A DNA stretch of 21,839 nucleotides from JBEATZ01 sp041178545. Its GTDB lineage: Bacteria > Planctomycetota > UBA1135 > UBA2386. A program made the position numbers and the translations under genes. This document shows positions 1-10,302 of this stretch, piece after piece (within the stretch, counting starts at the first letter, position 1; each line of letters begins with the position of its first letter). The notes beneath the pieces are model-generated. The model did no database searches and was not told the DNA's origin. It saw only the letters and a list, made by a program, of their open reading frames with translations. Location: contig JBEGVB010000093.1 in assembly GCA_041178545.1 (NCBI GenBank), positions 1-21,839 on the forward strand. The letters are read 5' to 3'.

Positions 1-23
1 AGTGCTGAGGCGCCGCTCCGCGC

Positions 24-1766
24 TCAGAGGCCCATGGCGATCGTGCCGCCGTTCGACGTGATCACGCCCAGCGGGTTGAAGCCGGGCGAGAGGGTCGAGG
101 CCTGGGTGTACACCGTGTATCCCTGCAGGACGGGGTTGTTGGGGATCGTCAGCGGGAAGGTGTAGGACGAGCCGGTGGCCACGAAGGTGGCGAAGGCGTC
201 GAGGCTGATGTACTGCGTGCAGCCGGGCATGCCGAGTGCCGCGAGGTCGATGGGCGGGTTGAGCTGGTTGAAGCCGAAGAGGAGCGAGCCCACGACCGTG
301 CCCGTGGGAATCGAGCTGATGACCACGCTGAAGGGCTGGCCCACTGCGGGGCGTGAGCCGGGTGCGGCATCCAGTTCCAGCGGCTGGCCGCCGGGGCCCA
401 GCGTGAACGGGAGGCTGGCAGAGAGGTCGCGGCTCGGGGGCACGATGTTGGAACTGCCGGCACTGAAGCCGACCAGCGCGACGTGGGTGAGGTTCTGGGA
501 CGTGAGCGTGCGGATCTCGAAGGCGCCGCTGGGGAACAGGGCAACCTGCACGCTGTTGCTGCCGCCGACGAAGAACTCGGGCACGCTGTGCCAGGTGACG
601 AGGAAGGCGCCCGACGCGCTGTCGAGTTCGGTGTAGACGCCGCCACCTGCGGAGGGGTTGAGGTCCTGCCACACCGCGGCGATGGATGCCATGTCGTTGG
701 CGAAGACGGTTGGGTCGCCGTTGCAGCAGCGGCTGAAGTTGGACGTGGAGCTCTGCAGCAGGATGTTGCCGTTGGAGTCGACGTCGACGGCCGTGGTGAC
801 GCCGCCCGTGTACACGAACGAGAACGGCATGGTCACCGCAGCGAGCTGGTCGTCGCCCAGCGCGAGGTTGGTGGCAGTGGATCCTGCGCGGGTGGGGTCG
901 ACGTAGGTGAAGCCCGTCGGCAAGACTGCGTAGCCGCCGGTGCCGGTGGGCTGGAACAGCAGGGTGGTGTTGTTGAGGTCCATCGTGCTCGGCGAGGCGA
1001 ACTCCTCGTAGACCACGGTGGGGGTGGGGCATCCGATCCCATTGCGCTGGAAGCCGCCGTAACGACAGCTGCTGCGCTCCAGGACGATGTAGCCGCCGGT
1101 GCCGTTGGGGATGAACTGGTAGCTGCGGCCCGCAACGTCGAGGGAGCCAACGGTCCACTCCTCGTACACCGTGGGGTTGCTGCCGGTGACGACCGGGGTG
1201 CTGCCGATGGTGCTGAAGTCGACCGGGTTGGGCGTCGCGCTGTTGCCCTGCGTCACGCCCATGAGCATGTCGTGGAACGGGTTCGCGTTGCCCGGGTCCT
1301 GGAAGATCACGATCTCGCCGGTGGCGAGGAGCTGGACCTGCGCGGTGATGACGTTGGAGGACCCGTACTCGGGCACTGCGTTCCACGTGATGACGGCGCG
1401 TGCCGCAGCGGTTGCACTGCCCGGGAAGGTCTGGAAGGTCACGAGGCCGCCGATGCTCGGGTTGAGGTCCATCCAGCATGCAGCGATGCTCGGGCCGTCG
1501 CTCACGAAGATGTTCGCCATGCCGGAGCAGCAGCGGTTGTTGGTGCTGCTGGTCAGCCAGAGGAAGCCGTTGGAGGACACGTCAATCGTGGTCACCGGGC
1601 CAGCGGGGCCTGGGAAGGTGAACCCGAGTTGCAGGCCCTGGGCCACCGAGTCGTCGGTGAGGTTGAGGTTGGTGCCCGGTGCGGTCTCGAAGCAGGGGAG
1701 GTTGGACTGCGCAAGGGCCATCGAGCCGACGAGGAGGGTGGCGAGCGCTGCGAGACGTTGGTGCAT
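24..1766 (-). CDS. Secreted modular beta-rich protein with internal duplication, planctomycete type
   Basis: This is a 580-residue protein of unknown function, probably exported to the cell surface or medium. An N-terminal signal peptide is visible, with a short basic start, a hydrophobic core and likely cleavage after AQ at residue 20. Two related beta-sandwich-like modules lie at about 38-198 and 300-455. Each contains a D(V)xSNG motif, a Cys-Cys pair (CC at 79-80 and 347-348), an SIAA-W-DLNPS motif and a TW-(N/H)-(A/S)VPE strand. Between them, two copies of a VYEE...GTGGY element (about 199-234 and 250-282) are arranged back to back. The last 120 residues form a separate module with MPGC, SLD and IPNNP motifs; I recognise this from many exported planctomycete proteins, where it may act in sorting or anchoring. 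There are no catalytic signatures. The ATG at 1766 is the only start that gives a signal peptide, and no Shine-Dalgarno sequence precedes it. It is divergent from the M20 peptidase gene across 178 bases. An adhesin or matrix role is an inference. Confidence 0.85.
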   Translation of the reverse strand: MHQRLAALATLLVGSMALAQSNLPCFETAPGTNLNLTDDSVAQGLQLGFTFPGPAGPVTTIDVSSNGFLWLTSSTNNRCCSGMANIFVSDGPSIAACWMDLNPSIGGLVTFQTFPGSATAAARAVITWNAVPEYGSSNVITAQVQLLATGEIVIFQDPGNANPFHDMLMGVTQGNSATPNPVDFSTIGSTPVVTGSNPTVYEEWTVGSLDVAGRSYQFIPNGTGGYIVLERSSCRYGGFQRNGIGCPTPTVVYEEFASPSTMDLNNTTLLFQPTGTGGYAVLPTGFTYVDPTRAGSTATNLALGDDQLAAVTMPFSFVYTGGVTTAVDVDSNGNILLQSSTSNFSRCCNGDPTVFANDMASIAAVWQDLNPSAGGGVYTELDSASGAFLVTWHSVPEFFVGGSNSVQVALFPSGAFEIRTLTSQNLTHVALVGFSAGSSNIVPPSRDLSASLPFTLGPGGQPLELDAAPGSRPAVGQPFSVVISSIPTGTVVGSLLFGFNQLNPPIDLAALGMPGCTQYISLDAFATFVATGSSYTFPLTIPNNPVLQGYTVYTQASTLSPGFNPLGVITSNGGTIAMGL

Positions 1767-1944
1767 GGAGTGCCGTGGTTGCTGGGGGGGTCAGGCGGCG
1801 GAGTGTAGCGCGTGGGGTTGTCGGCCGGGCGCCACTTCGTCGCATGGGTGTCAGACGAGTGTTCGGCTGCGCATGCCACCCTCTTGTCGCCGGCCGCCCC
1901 TGCCCTTCCCATGGCGTGCTGCGGCAATGCGCCGCCACGCAACC

Positions 1945-3447
<1,503 letters not shown>

Positions 3448-3465
3448 GCCTGCGGCGCGCGGCAG

Positions 3466-6400
3466 TCACTTCGAGGGCTTGCCGGCCGAGGGCAGCAGCA
3501 GGGCCTGCGCCTGCTCGACGGCCGTGCGCCACGTGGTGAACGGACCGGAGAGGAACCCCTCTGCTGCACCGGTCACCGCACCCGCCCGGGTACGGGCACG
3601 GCGCAGTGCGAGTTCCTCGGTCGGGTTGGGTGCCCGCAGCGACCGGGTCACGTGGCCGAGCTGCTCCCACACGTCGTGCATGAGGCCTTCGTCGTCGGTG
3701 ATGCCCTTGCGGTCCTTGGGGCCCCACATCCTGACGTCGAGTTCGTCGAGGGCCTTGCGTGCTTCCTCGGTTGCCTTGCGCAGGGCAGCCAAGGGGTCGT
3801 CACCGGTCTTCGGCTTGGGGTCCAGCTTCAACCGCGACTCGACCCACTCCAGCTCCTTCCTGGCCCGTGCAAGGCCCTGGGTGGCACCGCGCAGCATGCC
3901 CATGAGCGCGTCGCGGTCGTCCTGGAACTGGCGGCGTGCAAGCCGCTCCACGCGCGGGATGTCGACGCGCGGGTCGGCGAGCACGCGCAGCGGCACCGTC
4001 TGCTCGGCGCCCTGGAACTGCACGGTGAGCGTGTAGTCGCCGGGCAGGACCTCCGGTCCGCCGGGCGGCAGCTCGGGGTCCTCCTGCAGCTCGCGCGACG
4101 GACCGGCCACTCCGTTCCGCTCGAAGCGCCACACGATGCGGTTCATGCCGAGCTGCACGCGCTCGCGCCAGCGGCGCACCTCGAGGCCGTCGGTGTCGCG
4201 CACCACGAGCGTCACGTGGTCCTTGGGCGCCTCGTCCTTCGGCGCCTCCGCCATGGGCTGTTCGGCAGGTGCCGTCTCGCCCTTGGCCTTCGCTTCCGCC
4301 TGCCTGGCCTCCTCAGCCGCCTTCTTGCGCGCCTCGATGGCCTCGCGACGGGCCTTGCGCTGGGCGGGGTCCGGGTGCTCCAGCTCGTCGGCGTTGACGA
4401 GCAACGTGACCACTGCACCGCGCGTGGCGTTCTCGCCGCGGAACTCGCCGTGGCCGGGGAAGCGTTCTGCCGGCGTCTGGCGCACGTCGTAGGGGATCGC
4501 GTCACGCACCGGGAAGACGTGCAGCTTCTGCTGCATGAGCTCGGGCGTGAGGGTGCGGAGCGGTGAGATGTCGTCGACCACGAACACGGAACGGGCGTGG
4601 GTGCCGACCACGAGGTCGTGCTCGCGCGGGTGCACTGCAAGTGCCATGGCAGAAGAGGTCGGGAACCCGCTGGTGAAGCGGTGCCACTTCGCGCCGCCGT
4701 CGAGCGTGAACCACAGGCCGAACTCGGTGCCGAGGAACAGCAGGTTGGGCTGCACCGGGTCCTGCTCGATCGTGAGGCACCAGCCGTCGAGCTCGGGTGT
4801 CGCAAGCGACGTCCACGTGGTGCCGTGGTCGCGCGTCACGTAGACGCGCGGTGTCCAGTCGGAGCGGCGGTGGTCGTCGAACACGGCAAAGGCCGTGGCC
4901 GCGTCGTGGCGGCCTGCCTCCACATGGGGGCACCAGGTGCCCTTGGGCAGGCCGGGGATGTTGGCCTCCACGCTGGTCCACGTGGCACCGTCGTCGCGCG
5001 TCACGTGCACGCGCCCGTCATCGGTGCCGACCCACACCACGCCAGCCTGCACCGGGCTCGGCGCGATGGTGACGATGGTGCAGTGGTTCTCTGCAGCGGT
5101 CACGTCGAAGGTGAGGCCGCCGCTCTCCTTCTGCTTCAGCTTCTCGGGGTCGTTGGTGGTGAGGTCGGGGCTCATCAGCTCCCAGCTCTCACCGCGGTCG
5201 CGCGAGCGGTGCACGAACTGGCTGCCGTAGTAGATCGTCGCCGGGTCGCGCGGGTCCTGGGCGATGGCCGCGTTCCAGTTGAAGCGCAGCTTCGTGTCCT
5301 CGGGCGCCGGCGGGCGGATGCCCTTCTGCTCGCCCGTCCGCAGGTTCCAGCGCATCAGCGCGCCACCCTGGCTCATTGCGTAGCCCTGCATGGAGTCCTG
5401 CGGGTCGGGCAGCGTGGCGAAGCCGTCGCCGAAGCACACCTCCTGCCAGTGCAGGTTGCGGATGCCGCCGTTCTCCCAGACCGCGGACGGGCCGCGCCAG
5501 GAGCCGTTGTCCTGCAGGCCGCCGTACACGTGGTAGGGGACGTCCATGTCCACGGCCACGTGGTAGAACTGGCCGAGCGGGAGGTTTGAGCAGAAGCGCC
5601 ACGTCTTGCCGCGGTCCTGGCTCGTGTACACGCCGCCGTCGCAGCCGAGCACCATGCGATCGGGTTGCAGCGGGTCGATCCACAGTGCGTGGTGGTCGGG
5701 GTGCGGCCCGTCCCAGCCGGCGAGGGTCTTGAAGCTGCGGCCGCCGTCCTCCGACATGGTGACGGTGACCTCGAGGCTGTAGACGCGCTCGGGGTTCGCC
5801 GGGTCGACGCGCAGGTCGCAGAAGTAGAACGGCCGAGGGGAGACGTTGGGCGACTCGTTGACGGTGCGCCACTTGAAGCCGCCGTCGTCGCTGCGCAGCA
5901 GCACGTTCTTGTTCGCCTCGACGAGCGCGTACACCGTGCGCGGGTCGCTGTGGGAGAAGTCGAAGCCGCTGCGGCCCAGCTCGCCGCCGGGGATGCCGTC
6001 CTCCTCGGCGAGCTTCTTCCACGTGCGGCCGCCGTCGACGGACCGGTGCAGTCCCGAACCAGGGCCACCCGACTTGAAGAACCAGGGCCAGCGGCGGTAC
6101 TGCCACATCCCTGCGAGAAGCTTGTCGGGGTTGGACGGGTCCATGGCCAGGTCGGCACAGCCCGTGCGCTCGTCGACGTACAGCACCTTCTCCCAAGTCG
6201 CGCCACCGTCAGTCGTCTTGTAGACGCCACGGTCCGGGTTCTCGCCCCACATGGCGCCCATGGCAGCCACGTACGCAGTGTCCGGGTCGCGCGGGTGCAG
6301 AAGGATGCGGTGGATGCGCTCGGTCTTCTCGAGCCCCAGCTTCTGCCACGTGCGGCCGCCGTCGCGCGTGCGGTACACACCGCGGCCCACCGACGCGCTG

Positions 6401-6762
6401 TTGCGCGGGTTGCCCTCGCCGGTGCCCACCCACACGACCTCGGGCGTGGTCGGGTCGATGGCGATCGCGCCGACCGCAGCACAGTCCTGCTCGTCGAAGA
6501 CGGGCGCAAACGTGACGCCGCCGTCGGTCGACTTCCACAGGCCGCCGGTGGCTGCGCCGGCCCAGACCGTCCGCGGGTCGCCCGGGACCGAGGCCACTGC
6601 GGCAATGCGGCCGCTCATGGCAGCCGGGCCGATGCTGCGTGCCTTCAGGGGCTTGAGCAGCGTCAGGTCGAGGGCCGGCGGCATCTGCGGTTGTTGTGCG
6701 GCAGCAGGGAACGCCGGCAACAGCAGCATGAGGAAGGAGACGGAGGGGAGGTGCGCGCGCAT
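3466..6762 (-). CDS. Secreted VPS10/sortilin-like BNR-repeat propeller protein (glycosyl-hydrolase-like)
   Basis: This is a 1098-residue exported protein. Residues 1-22 form a signal peptide ending at AAAQQ. From about 40 to 730 it carries at least eleven Asp-box (BNR) repeats of the S/T-x-DxGxTW type (for example TRDGGRTW near 132, TTDGGATW near 183, SVDGGRTW near 241, TRDDGATW near 588), which build one or two beta-propellers like those of sialidases and sortilin/VPS10 domains. After about 740 comes a beta-sandwich-like region. It is interrupted at about 792-848 by a highly charged Ala/Glu/Lys segment likely to be helical, and it is followed by a helical C-terminal region (about 930-1090). 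Relatives are usually annotated as BNR glycosyl hydrolases, but no sialidase catalytic residues are recognisable, so enzymatic function is unproven and ligand binding is as likely. The ATG at 6762 gives the signal peptide directly. It is divergent from the phosphatase-like gene, whose start is 83 bases away. Confidence 0.9.
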   Translation of the reverse strand: MRAHLPSVSFLMLLLPAFPAAAQQPQMPPALDLTLLKPLKARSIGPAAMSGRIAAVASVPGDPRTVWAGAATGGLWKSTDGGVTFAPVFDEQDCAAVGAIAIDPTTPEVVWVGTGEGNPRNSASVGRGVYRTRDGGRTWQKLGLEKTERIHRILLHPRDPDTAYVAAMGAMWGENPDRGVYKTTDGGATWEKVLYVDERTGCADLAMDPSNPDKLLAGMWQYRRWPWFFKSGGPGSGLHRSVDGGRTWKKLAEEDGIPGGELGRSGFDFSHSDPRTVYALVEANKNVLLRSDDGGFKWRTVNESPNVSPRPFYFCDLRVDPANPERVYSLEVTVTMSEDGGRSFKTLAGWDGPHPDHHALWIDPLQPDRMVLGCDGGVYTSQDRGKTWRFCSNLPLGQFYHVAVDMDVPYHVYGGLQDNGSWRGPSAVWENGGIRNLHWQEVCFGDGFATLPDPQDSMQGYAMSQGGALMRWNLRTGEQKGIRPPAPEDTKLRFNWNAAIAQDPRDPATIYYGSQFVHRSRDRGESWELMSPDLTTNDPEKLKQKESGGLTFDVTAAENHCTIVTIAPSPVQAGVVWVGTDDGRVHVTRDDGATWTSVEANIPGLPKGTWCPHVEAGRHDAATAFAVFDDHRRSDWTPRVYVTRDHGTTWTSLATPELDGWCLTIEQDPVQPNLLFLGTEFGLWFTLDGGAKWHRFTSGFPTSSAMALAVHPREHDLVVGTHARSVFVVDDISPLRTLTPELMQQKLHVFPVRDAIPYDVRQTPAERFPGHGEFRGENATRGAVVTLLVNADELEHPDPAQRKARREAIEARKKAAEEARQAEAKAKGETAPAEQPMAEAPKDEAPKDHVTLVVRDTDGLEVRRWRERVQLGMNRIVWRFERNGVAGPSRELQEDPELPPGGPEVLPGDYTLTVQFQGAEQTVPLRVLADPRVDIPRVERLARRQFQDDRDALMGMLRGATQGLARARKELEWVESRLKLDPKPKTGDDPLAALRKATEEARKALDELDVRMWGPKDRKGITDDEGLMHDVWEQLGHVTRSLRAPNPTEELALRRARTRAGAVTGAAEGFLSGPFTTWRTAVEQAQALLLPSAGKPSK

Positions 6763-6845
6763 CGGCGGCGCAGGTTACGGGGTTGTGTGTGCAGGAGCGA
6801 GGTGCTGGTGCTCGCAGTCGCCGTACCCGTGCCTACGCTGTGCGC

Positions 6846-7961
6846 ATGGTGCAGCCAAGGCTCGCGTTCCCGTTCGTCCTCCTCCTCGGCATCGCGACGG
6901 CTGGAGCGCAGGAGGCGCAACCGCAGGACGGCCCGGTCCGCCAGACGAAGAACGTCATTCTCGTCACCATCGACGGGCTGCGCTGGCAGGACGTGTTCAC
7001 CGGTGCGGACAACCGGATGATGAACAAGGAGTCGGGCGGGGTGCGCGACATCCTCGCCACCCGCAAGCGTTTCTGGCGCGGCGAGCCCGTGCAGCGGCGC
7101 GAGTTGCTCATGCCGTTCCTCTGGGGCACGGTGGCCAAGGACGGCCAGCTGTTCGGCGACCCCGAGGCCAATGCGCAGGCCAGGGTCACCAACCCACACT
7201 GGTTCAGCTACCCGGGCTACAGCGAGCTGCTGTGCGGCAAGGTGGACCCCCGCATCGACTCCAACAACAAGCTGCCCAACCCCAACGTGAACGTGCTGGA
7301 GTGGCTGCACCAGAAGCCCGAGTTCGGCGGCAGGATCGCGGCCTTCAGCGGTTGGGACGTGATCCCGTACATCCTCAACGAGGAACGTTCGCGCCTCTTC
7401 GTCGAGTCCGCGTTCGACCCGGTCACGGTCGCGCGCACGCCCGAGCGGCTCGAGGCGATCCAGCAGGTGTACGACCACCTGCCGCGGTACTGGGAGGAGT
7501 TCGCCTGGGACGTTGCGACCTTCGCGCGCGCGAAGGAGTACTTCCTGCACGCGAAGCCGCGCGTGCTGTACCTCTCGCTGGGGGAGACCGACGAGTGGGG
7601 CCACGGCCGGCGCTACGACCTCTACCTGCAGATGGCCAACAAGGCGGATGCGATGGTCCGCGAGCTGTGGGAGTTGGCGCAGTCCGACGACCAGTACCGT
7701 GGTACGACGTCGCTGGTGATCGCCGTCGACCACGGCCGCGGGCGCACCGAGCAGGACTGGACCGACCACAGCGCGAAGGTGCCGGGCGCAGACGAGGTCT
7801 GGATGGCGGTGATGGGGCCCGACACCCCTGCCCGCGGCGTGCGCCGGGACGTGCAGGCCACGCAGTCCATGGTCGCGGCCACCGTTGCTGCGCTGCTCGG
7901 CGAGGACTTCACCAGCTCCGGCGAGGGCATCGCCCCGCCGCTGCCTGGCGTGCTGAAGTGA
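6846..7961 (+). CDS. Secreted alkaline-phosphatase-superfamily metalloenzyme
   Basis: This is a 371-residue exported hydrolase of the alkaline phosphatase/sulfatase/phosphoglyceromutase superfamily. A signal peptide spans residues 1-21 (cleavage near AGA-QE). The expected two-metal site can be traced: D43 in VTIDGLRW, D249 and H253 in ETDEWGH, D295 and H296 in AVDHGRG, and H308 in TDHSAK. The nucleophile is probably one of the serines in FSYPGYSE (S121 or S126), a motif typical of this branch. The substrate cannot be read from sequence; phosphoesters or phosphonates are plausible. The start at 6846 was chosen over an in-frame GTG at 6783 because only the region after 6846 forms a clean signal peptide. 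The upstream part is GC-rich and non-conserved in character. No Shine-Dalgarno sequence is visible. It converges on the osmC-like gene with 18 bases between the stops. Confidence 0.88.
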   Translation: MVQPRLAFPFVLLLGIATAGAQEAQPQDGPVRQTKNVILVTIDGLRWQDVFTGADNRMMNKESGGVRDILATRKRFWRGEPVQRRELLMPFLWGTVAKDGQLFGDPEANAQARVTNPHWFSYPGYSELLCGKVDPRIDSNNKLPNPNVNVLEWLHQKPEFGGRIAAFSGWDVIPYILNEERSRLFVESAFDPVTVARTPERLEAIQQVYDHLPRYWEEFAWDVATFARAKEYFLHAKPRVLYLSLGETDEWGHGRRYDLYLQMANKADAMVRELWELAQSDDQYRGTTSLVIAVDHGRGRTEQDWTDHSAKVPGADEVWMAVMGPDTPARGVRRDVQATQSMVAATVAALLGEDFTSSGEGIAPPLPGVLK

Positions 7962-7979
7962 CGCGCGCGGTGCGCGGGA

Positions 7980-8387
7980 TCAGGCCGGCCAGACGAAGGT
8001 GACGGGAGTGTCGACGCCCGGGGCGAGGCTCGCCTTCACGGGGCACAGTTCGGCGGCGTTCTCGAGCCGCTTGCGGTTGTCGTCGTCGAGCCGTGCAGGC
8101 ATGGTCACGACCACCGGCAACCGTGCGATGCGCCGCGGGTTGTCGCTCATGTGCTTCTCGACGTGCACGCGTGCGCCGCGGATCTCAATGCCGTTGCGCC
8201 GCGCCACGATGGCCATCGTGGTGAGGACGCAGCTGCCCAGCGCCGTGGCGACGAGGTCGGTGGGCGAGAACGTGCGGCCGAGGCCCTGGTTGTCCCGCGG
8301 TGCGTCGGTGGTGATCGTGGATGCCGACGGGCCGTGGGTGGCGGAGCAGGAGAGGTCGCCGTCGTAGGTGATGGTGATGGGGACCAT
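7980..8387 (-). CDS. OsmC/Ohr family peroxiredoxin-like protein
   Basis: This is a 135-residue cytoplasmic protein of the OsmC/Ohr superfamily, which reduces organic hydroperoxides with a reactive cysteine pair. The N-terminal beta-strands contain THGPSAS and the DAP element, followed by the SPTDLVATALGSCV helix, where C53 is the peroxidatic cysteine. The resolving cysteine is C115 in AELCPVKASL. Both are present, so the enzyme looks intact. Its length fits the YhfA-like or OsmC subgroup rather than being diagnostic of Ohr. It is the last gene of the minus-strand run that starts at lepA and begins 14 bases after the J-domain gene, so co-transcription is likely. No Shine-Dalgarno sequence is visible before the ATG at 8387. 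Confidence 0.9.
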   Translation of the reverse strand: MVPITITYDGDLSCSATHGPSASTITTDAPRDNQGLGRTFSPTDLVATALGSCVLTTMAIVARRNGIEIRGARVHVEKHMSDNPRRIARLPVVVTMPARLDDDNRKRLENAAELCPVKASLAPGVDTPVTFVWPA

Positions 8388-8401
8388 GGCGTGGGTGCGG
8401 G

Positions 8402-8983
8402 TCAGGAGCGGAGGAACTCGTAGGCGCGCTGGATCTCGTGGAAGCGTTCCGCGGCAGCAGCCTGCTGTTCGGGAGGGAGATGCAACTGGCGGTCGGGGTG
8501 GAATGCCAGCACCAGCTCCCGGTGGCGTCGGCGGATGGCGTGTGCGTCGGCGTGCTCGTCGAGTCCGAGGGCGAGCAGGGCCCGCTTGCGGAGGTCGAGC
8601 AGCGGCTTGCGCGAGGGCGGTGGTCCCTGCTGCTCTGCACGGGACCGGGTCCTGCCTTGGCCACCACGGGCAGTGCTGCGGGCGAACGACTTGGCAAACT
8701 CAGGGCTCGCCACGAAGGCCCGCCAGCGGCGCAGTTGGGCGTTGGCGCGCACGAGCGGCGGGATCGCCCCGAGCACGATGGCCGTGCCGAGGACGCCCAA
8801 CGCAACGTCCCCCCAGCCATCACCGAACCAGTGGGGCCATACCTGTCCCCGGCTGAACGAGAACCTACCCCCCCTCCCGAACATGCCGAACCCTGCGGCA
8901 ATCAGCAGGGCGGAACCCGCGATCACGCGCTTCGTGTACCTCGCGCAGGCGGCCTCCAGCAGGTTCGTGGGGTCCGGGAACAT
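8402..8983 (-). CDS. Membrane-anchored C-terminal J-domain protein
   Basis: This is a 193-residue protein with two hydrophobic segments near the N-terminus (about 20-36 and 58-77), a basic/Gln/Pro-rich linker (about 100-128) and a C-terminal J-domain (about 130-193). The J-domain has the HPD motif at 162-164 (AFHPDRQ), helix II residues RRRHRELV and helix III AAERFHEIQRAYEFL, so it should stimulate the ATPase of a DnaK/Hsp70 partner at the cytoplasmic face of the membrane. This domain order resembles DjlA- or TerB-associated J proteins, but no TerB region is present. The start at 8983 was chosen because the open frame upstream is only the shadow of the next gene. It lies 29 bases after the unknown exported-protein gene and 14 bases before osmC. 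A role in envelope protein quality control is an inference from the lepA-lepB-lptB context. Confidence 0.85.
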   Translation of the reverse strand: MFPDPTNLLEAACARYTKRVIAGSALLIAAGFGMFGRGGRFSFSRGQVWPHWFGDGWGDVALGVLGTAIVLGAIPPLVRANAQLRRWRAFVASPEFAKSFARSTARGGQGRTRSRAEQQGPPPSRKPLLDLRKRALLALGLDEHADAHAIRRRHRELVLAFHPDRQLHLPPEQQAAAAERFHEIQRAYEFLRS

Positions 8984-9012
8984 GGTGCGTCGGCTTCGCG
9001 TGCCGCGTGAGG

Positions 9013-10302
9013 CTAGCGGAGCTCGAGCAGGAGGGTCACCGTGCCGTTGCTGTTGCGCAGGGCGAGACGGGCACGCTGGACCGGCGGCTTCTCCACCACC
9101 CCGACGGCATCCTTGGGCAGCAGGCCCAGCAACCGTGCGACGTCGAGTTGGAGGTCCAGCACGAGGTCGTCTGGCAGCGGCGCCGCAGCGAGGCGGCCGT
9201 CGAGCGCAAGGTCGACGAGCTGGGTGACGGCCTCGGTCGAGGCCTTCGTGCCGCCGCTGTAGATGGCGCTGTCCTTCACCACCACGGCATAGCTCACGAT
9301 CTCGCTGGGCAGCAGACCAGCCTTGCCGAGGGCGCTCGAGCGGGTGCGCATCACGGGGACCTTCTTGTGCACGAGGTGACGGGGTTCGTGCTCGACCTCG
9401 CGGTCCTGGCGCAGTGCCTCGTCCGCAAGGCGTGCAAGGCGCTTGGGATCGACCATGGCAGCCGCGAACGTGGCTGCATCGCGGAGACCGAGGAATGCGG
9501 CATAGCCCTCGGCGGAGACCAGCAGGCTCATGCTGCCGTCCCATGCAGACAGGAAGGTGGATAGACCCTCCGTGTTGGCGTCGCGTTCCGCGGCCGTGCG
9601 GGCGCCACGCTCCACCTGGAACGCGCCGAAGGGCGCGAAGAAGGCGGCAACATGGTCGGCGGCCACCGAGCAGCGGAACGAGAGTGCCGTGTTCTCGTCG
9701 TCGACCGGGAGCGAACCCTTGCCGCGCTTCACGGACTCCAGCCACCGTCCGAGTGCAGAGTCCTTGGCGCAGTGCGGCAGTGCCTCGACCACCAGCCCCT
9801 TCCCCGGTGCACCCACGAGGTCGCCCTGGATGCGCACCTGCAGCCGCTCCATGTCCAGCAGGGCACCGAGCACGCCGTCGAGCATGCGTCGCCCGAAGCC
9901 GATGGGGTAGTCGATCTGCTGCAGCGCGACGTCGACTGCCGGTTCCAGCTTGCGCCGGATCTCCTCGACCTCCGCTCGGTACCCGTTCAGGGTCTCGGCG
10001 ACGTCGAAGTCGATTGCGATGCGCGTGCCGGGCGGCAGCGTTCCCTCGGCGGGCAGCAGCTTGGCCACCCGTTGCTTCGTGGCCGGGTCGTAGGTCAGTT
10101 CGAGCACCTTGTCCTTCACCGACTCCTCGGTCGCGCCCTCGATGCCGAAGGTCGCAGCCAGGGCGAGTGCCGTGGGCACGTCGCCGGTGCGGATGTCGAA
10201 CATGCGCGCTGGCGTGCTGGCCTGGGTGCCGGTCTGGGCGGCAACGGGAGCTGCGAGCAGTGCGAGCAGCGGGAGTGCGAGGTGGAGTCGGGTGGGGGTC
10301 AC
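9013..10302 (-). CDS. Exported protein of unknown function, translationally coupled to lptB
   Basis: This is a 429-residue protein that I do not recognise. The GTG at 10302 overlaps the lptB stop in a GTGA arrangement and gives a clear signal peptide (hydrophobic LALPLLALLAAPVAA, cleavage before QTG). The open frame upstream of this point is a shadow of lptB. The mature part begins with a segment FDIRTGDVPTAL (about 35-46), has a Glu/Arg-rich helix at 104-122 and then alternating strands and helices. There are two cysteines (178 and 211) but no lipobox, metal motif or repeats. The C-terminal strands end in TVTLLLELR, which looks like a closing beta-strand of a periplasmic fold. Coupling to lptB suggests a role in outer-membrane or lipid transport, but that is an inference from position only. 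Confidence 0.8.
   Translation of the reverse strand: MTPTRLHLALPLLALLAAPVAAQTGTQASTPARMFDIRTGDVPTALALAATFGIEGATEESVKDKVLELTYDPATKQRVAKLLPAEGTLPPGTRIAIDFDVAETLNGYRAEVEEIRRKLEPAVDVALQQIDYPIGFGRRMLDGVLGALLDMERLQVRIQGDLVGAPGKGLVVEALPHCAKDSALGRWLESVKRGKGSLPVDDENTALSFRCSVAADHVAAFFAPFGAFQVERGARTAAERDANTEGLSTFLSAWDGSMSLLVSAEGYAAFLGLRDAATFAAAMVDPKRLARLADEALRQDREVEHEPRHLVHKKVPVMRTRSSALGKAGLLPSEIVSYAVVVKDSAIYSGGTKASTEAVTQLVDLALDGRLAAAPLPDDLVLDLQLDVARLLGLLPKDAVGVVEKPPVQRARLALRNSNGTVTLLLELR

Noticed and set aside
1171..1944. Upstream extension of the M20 peptidase frame
   Set aside because: The extension is antisense to the secreted-protein gene, has no M20 similarity and would give an aberrant N-terminus; the family match starts just after 1945.
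3448..3465. Intrinsic terminator between the convergent M20 and BNR genes
   Set aside because: The 18-base gap is GC-rich but forms no perfect stem and has no T-run on either strand.
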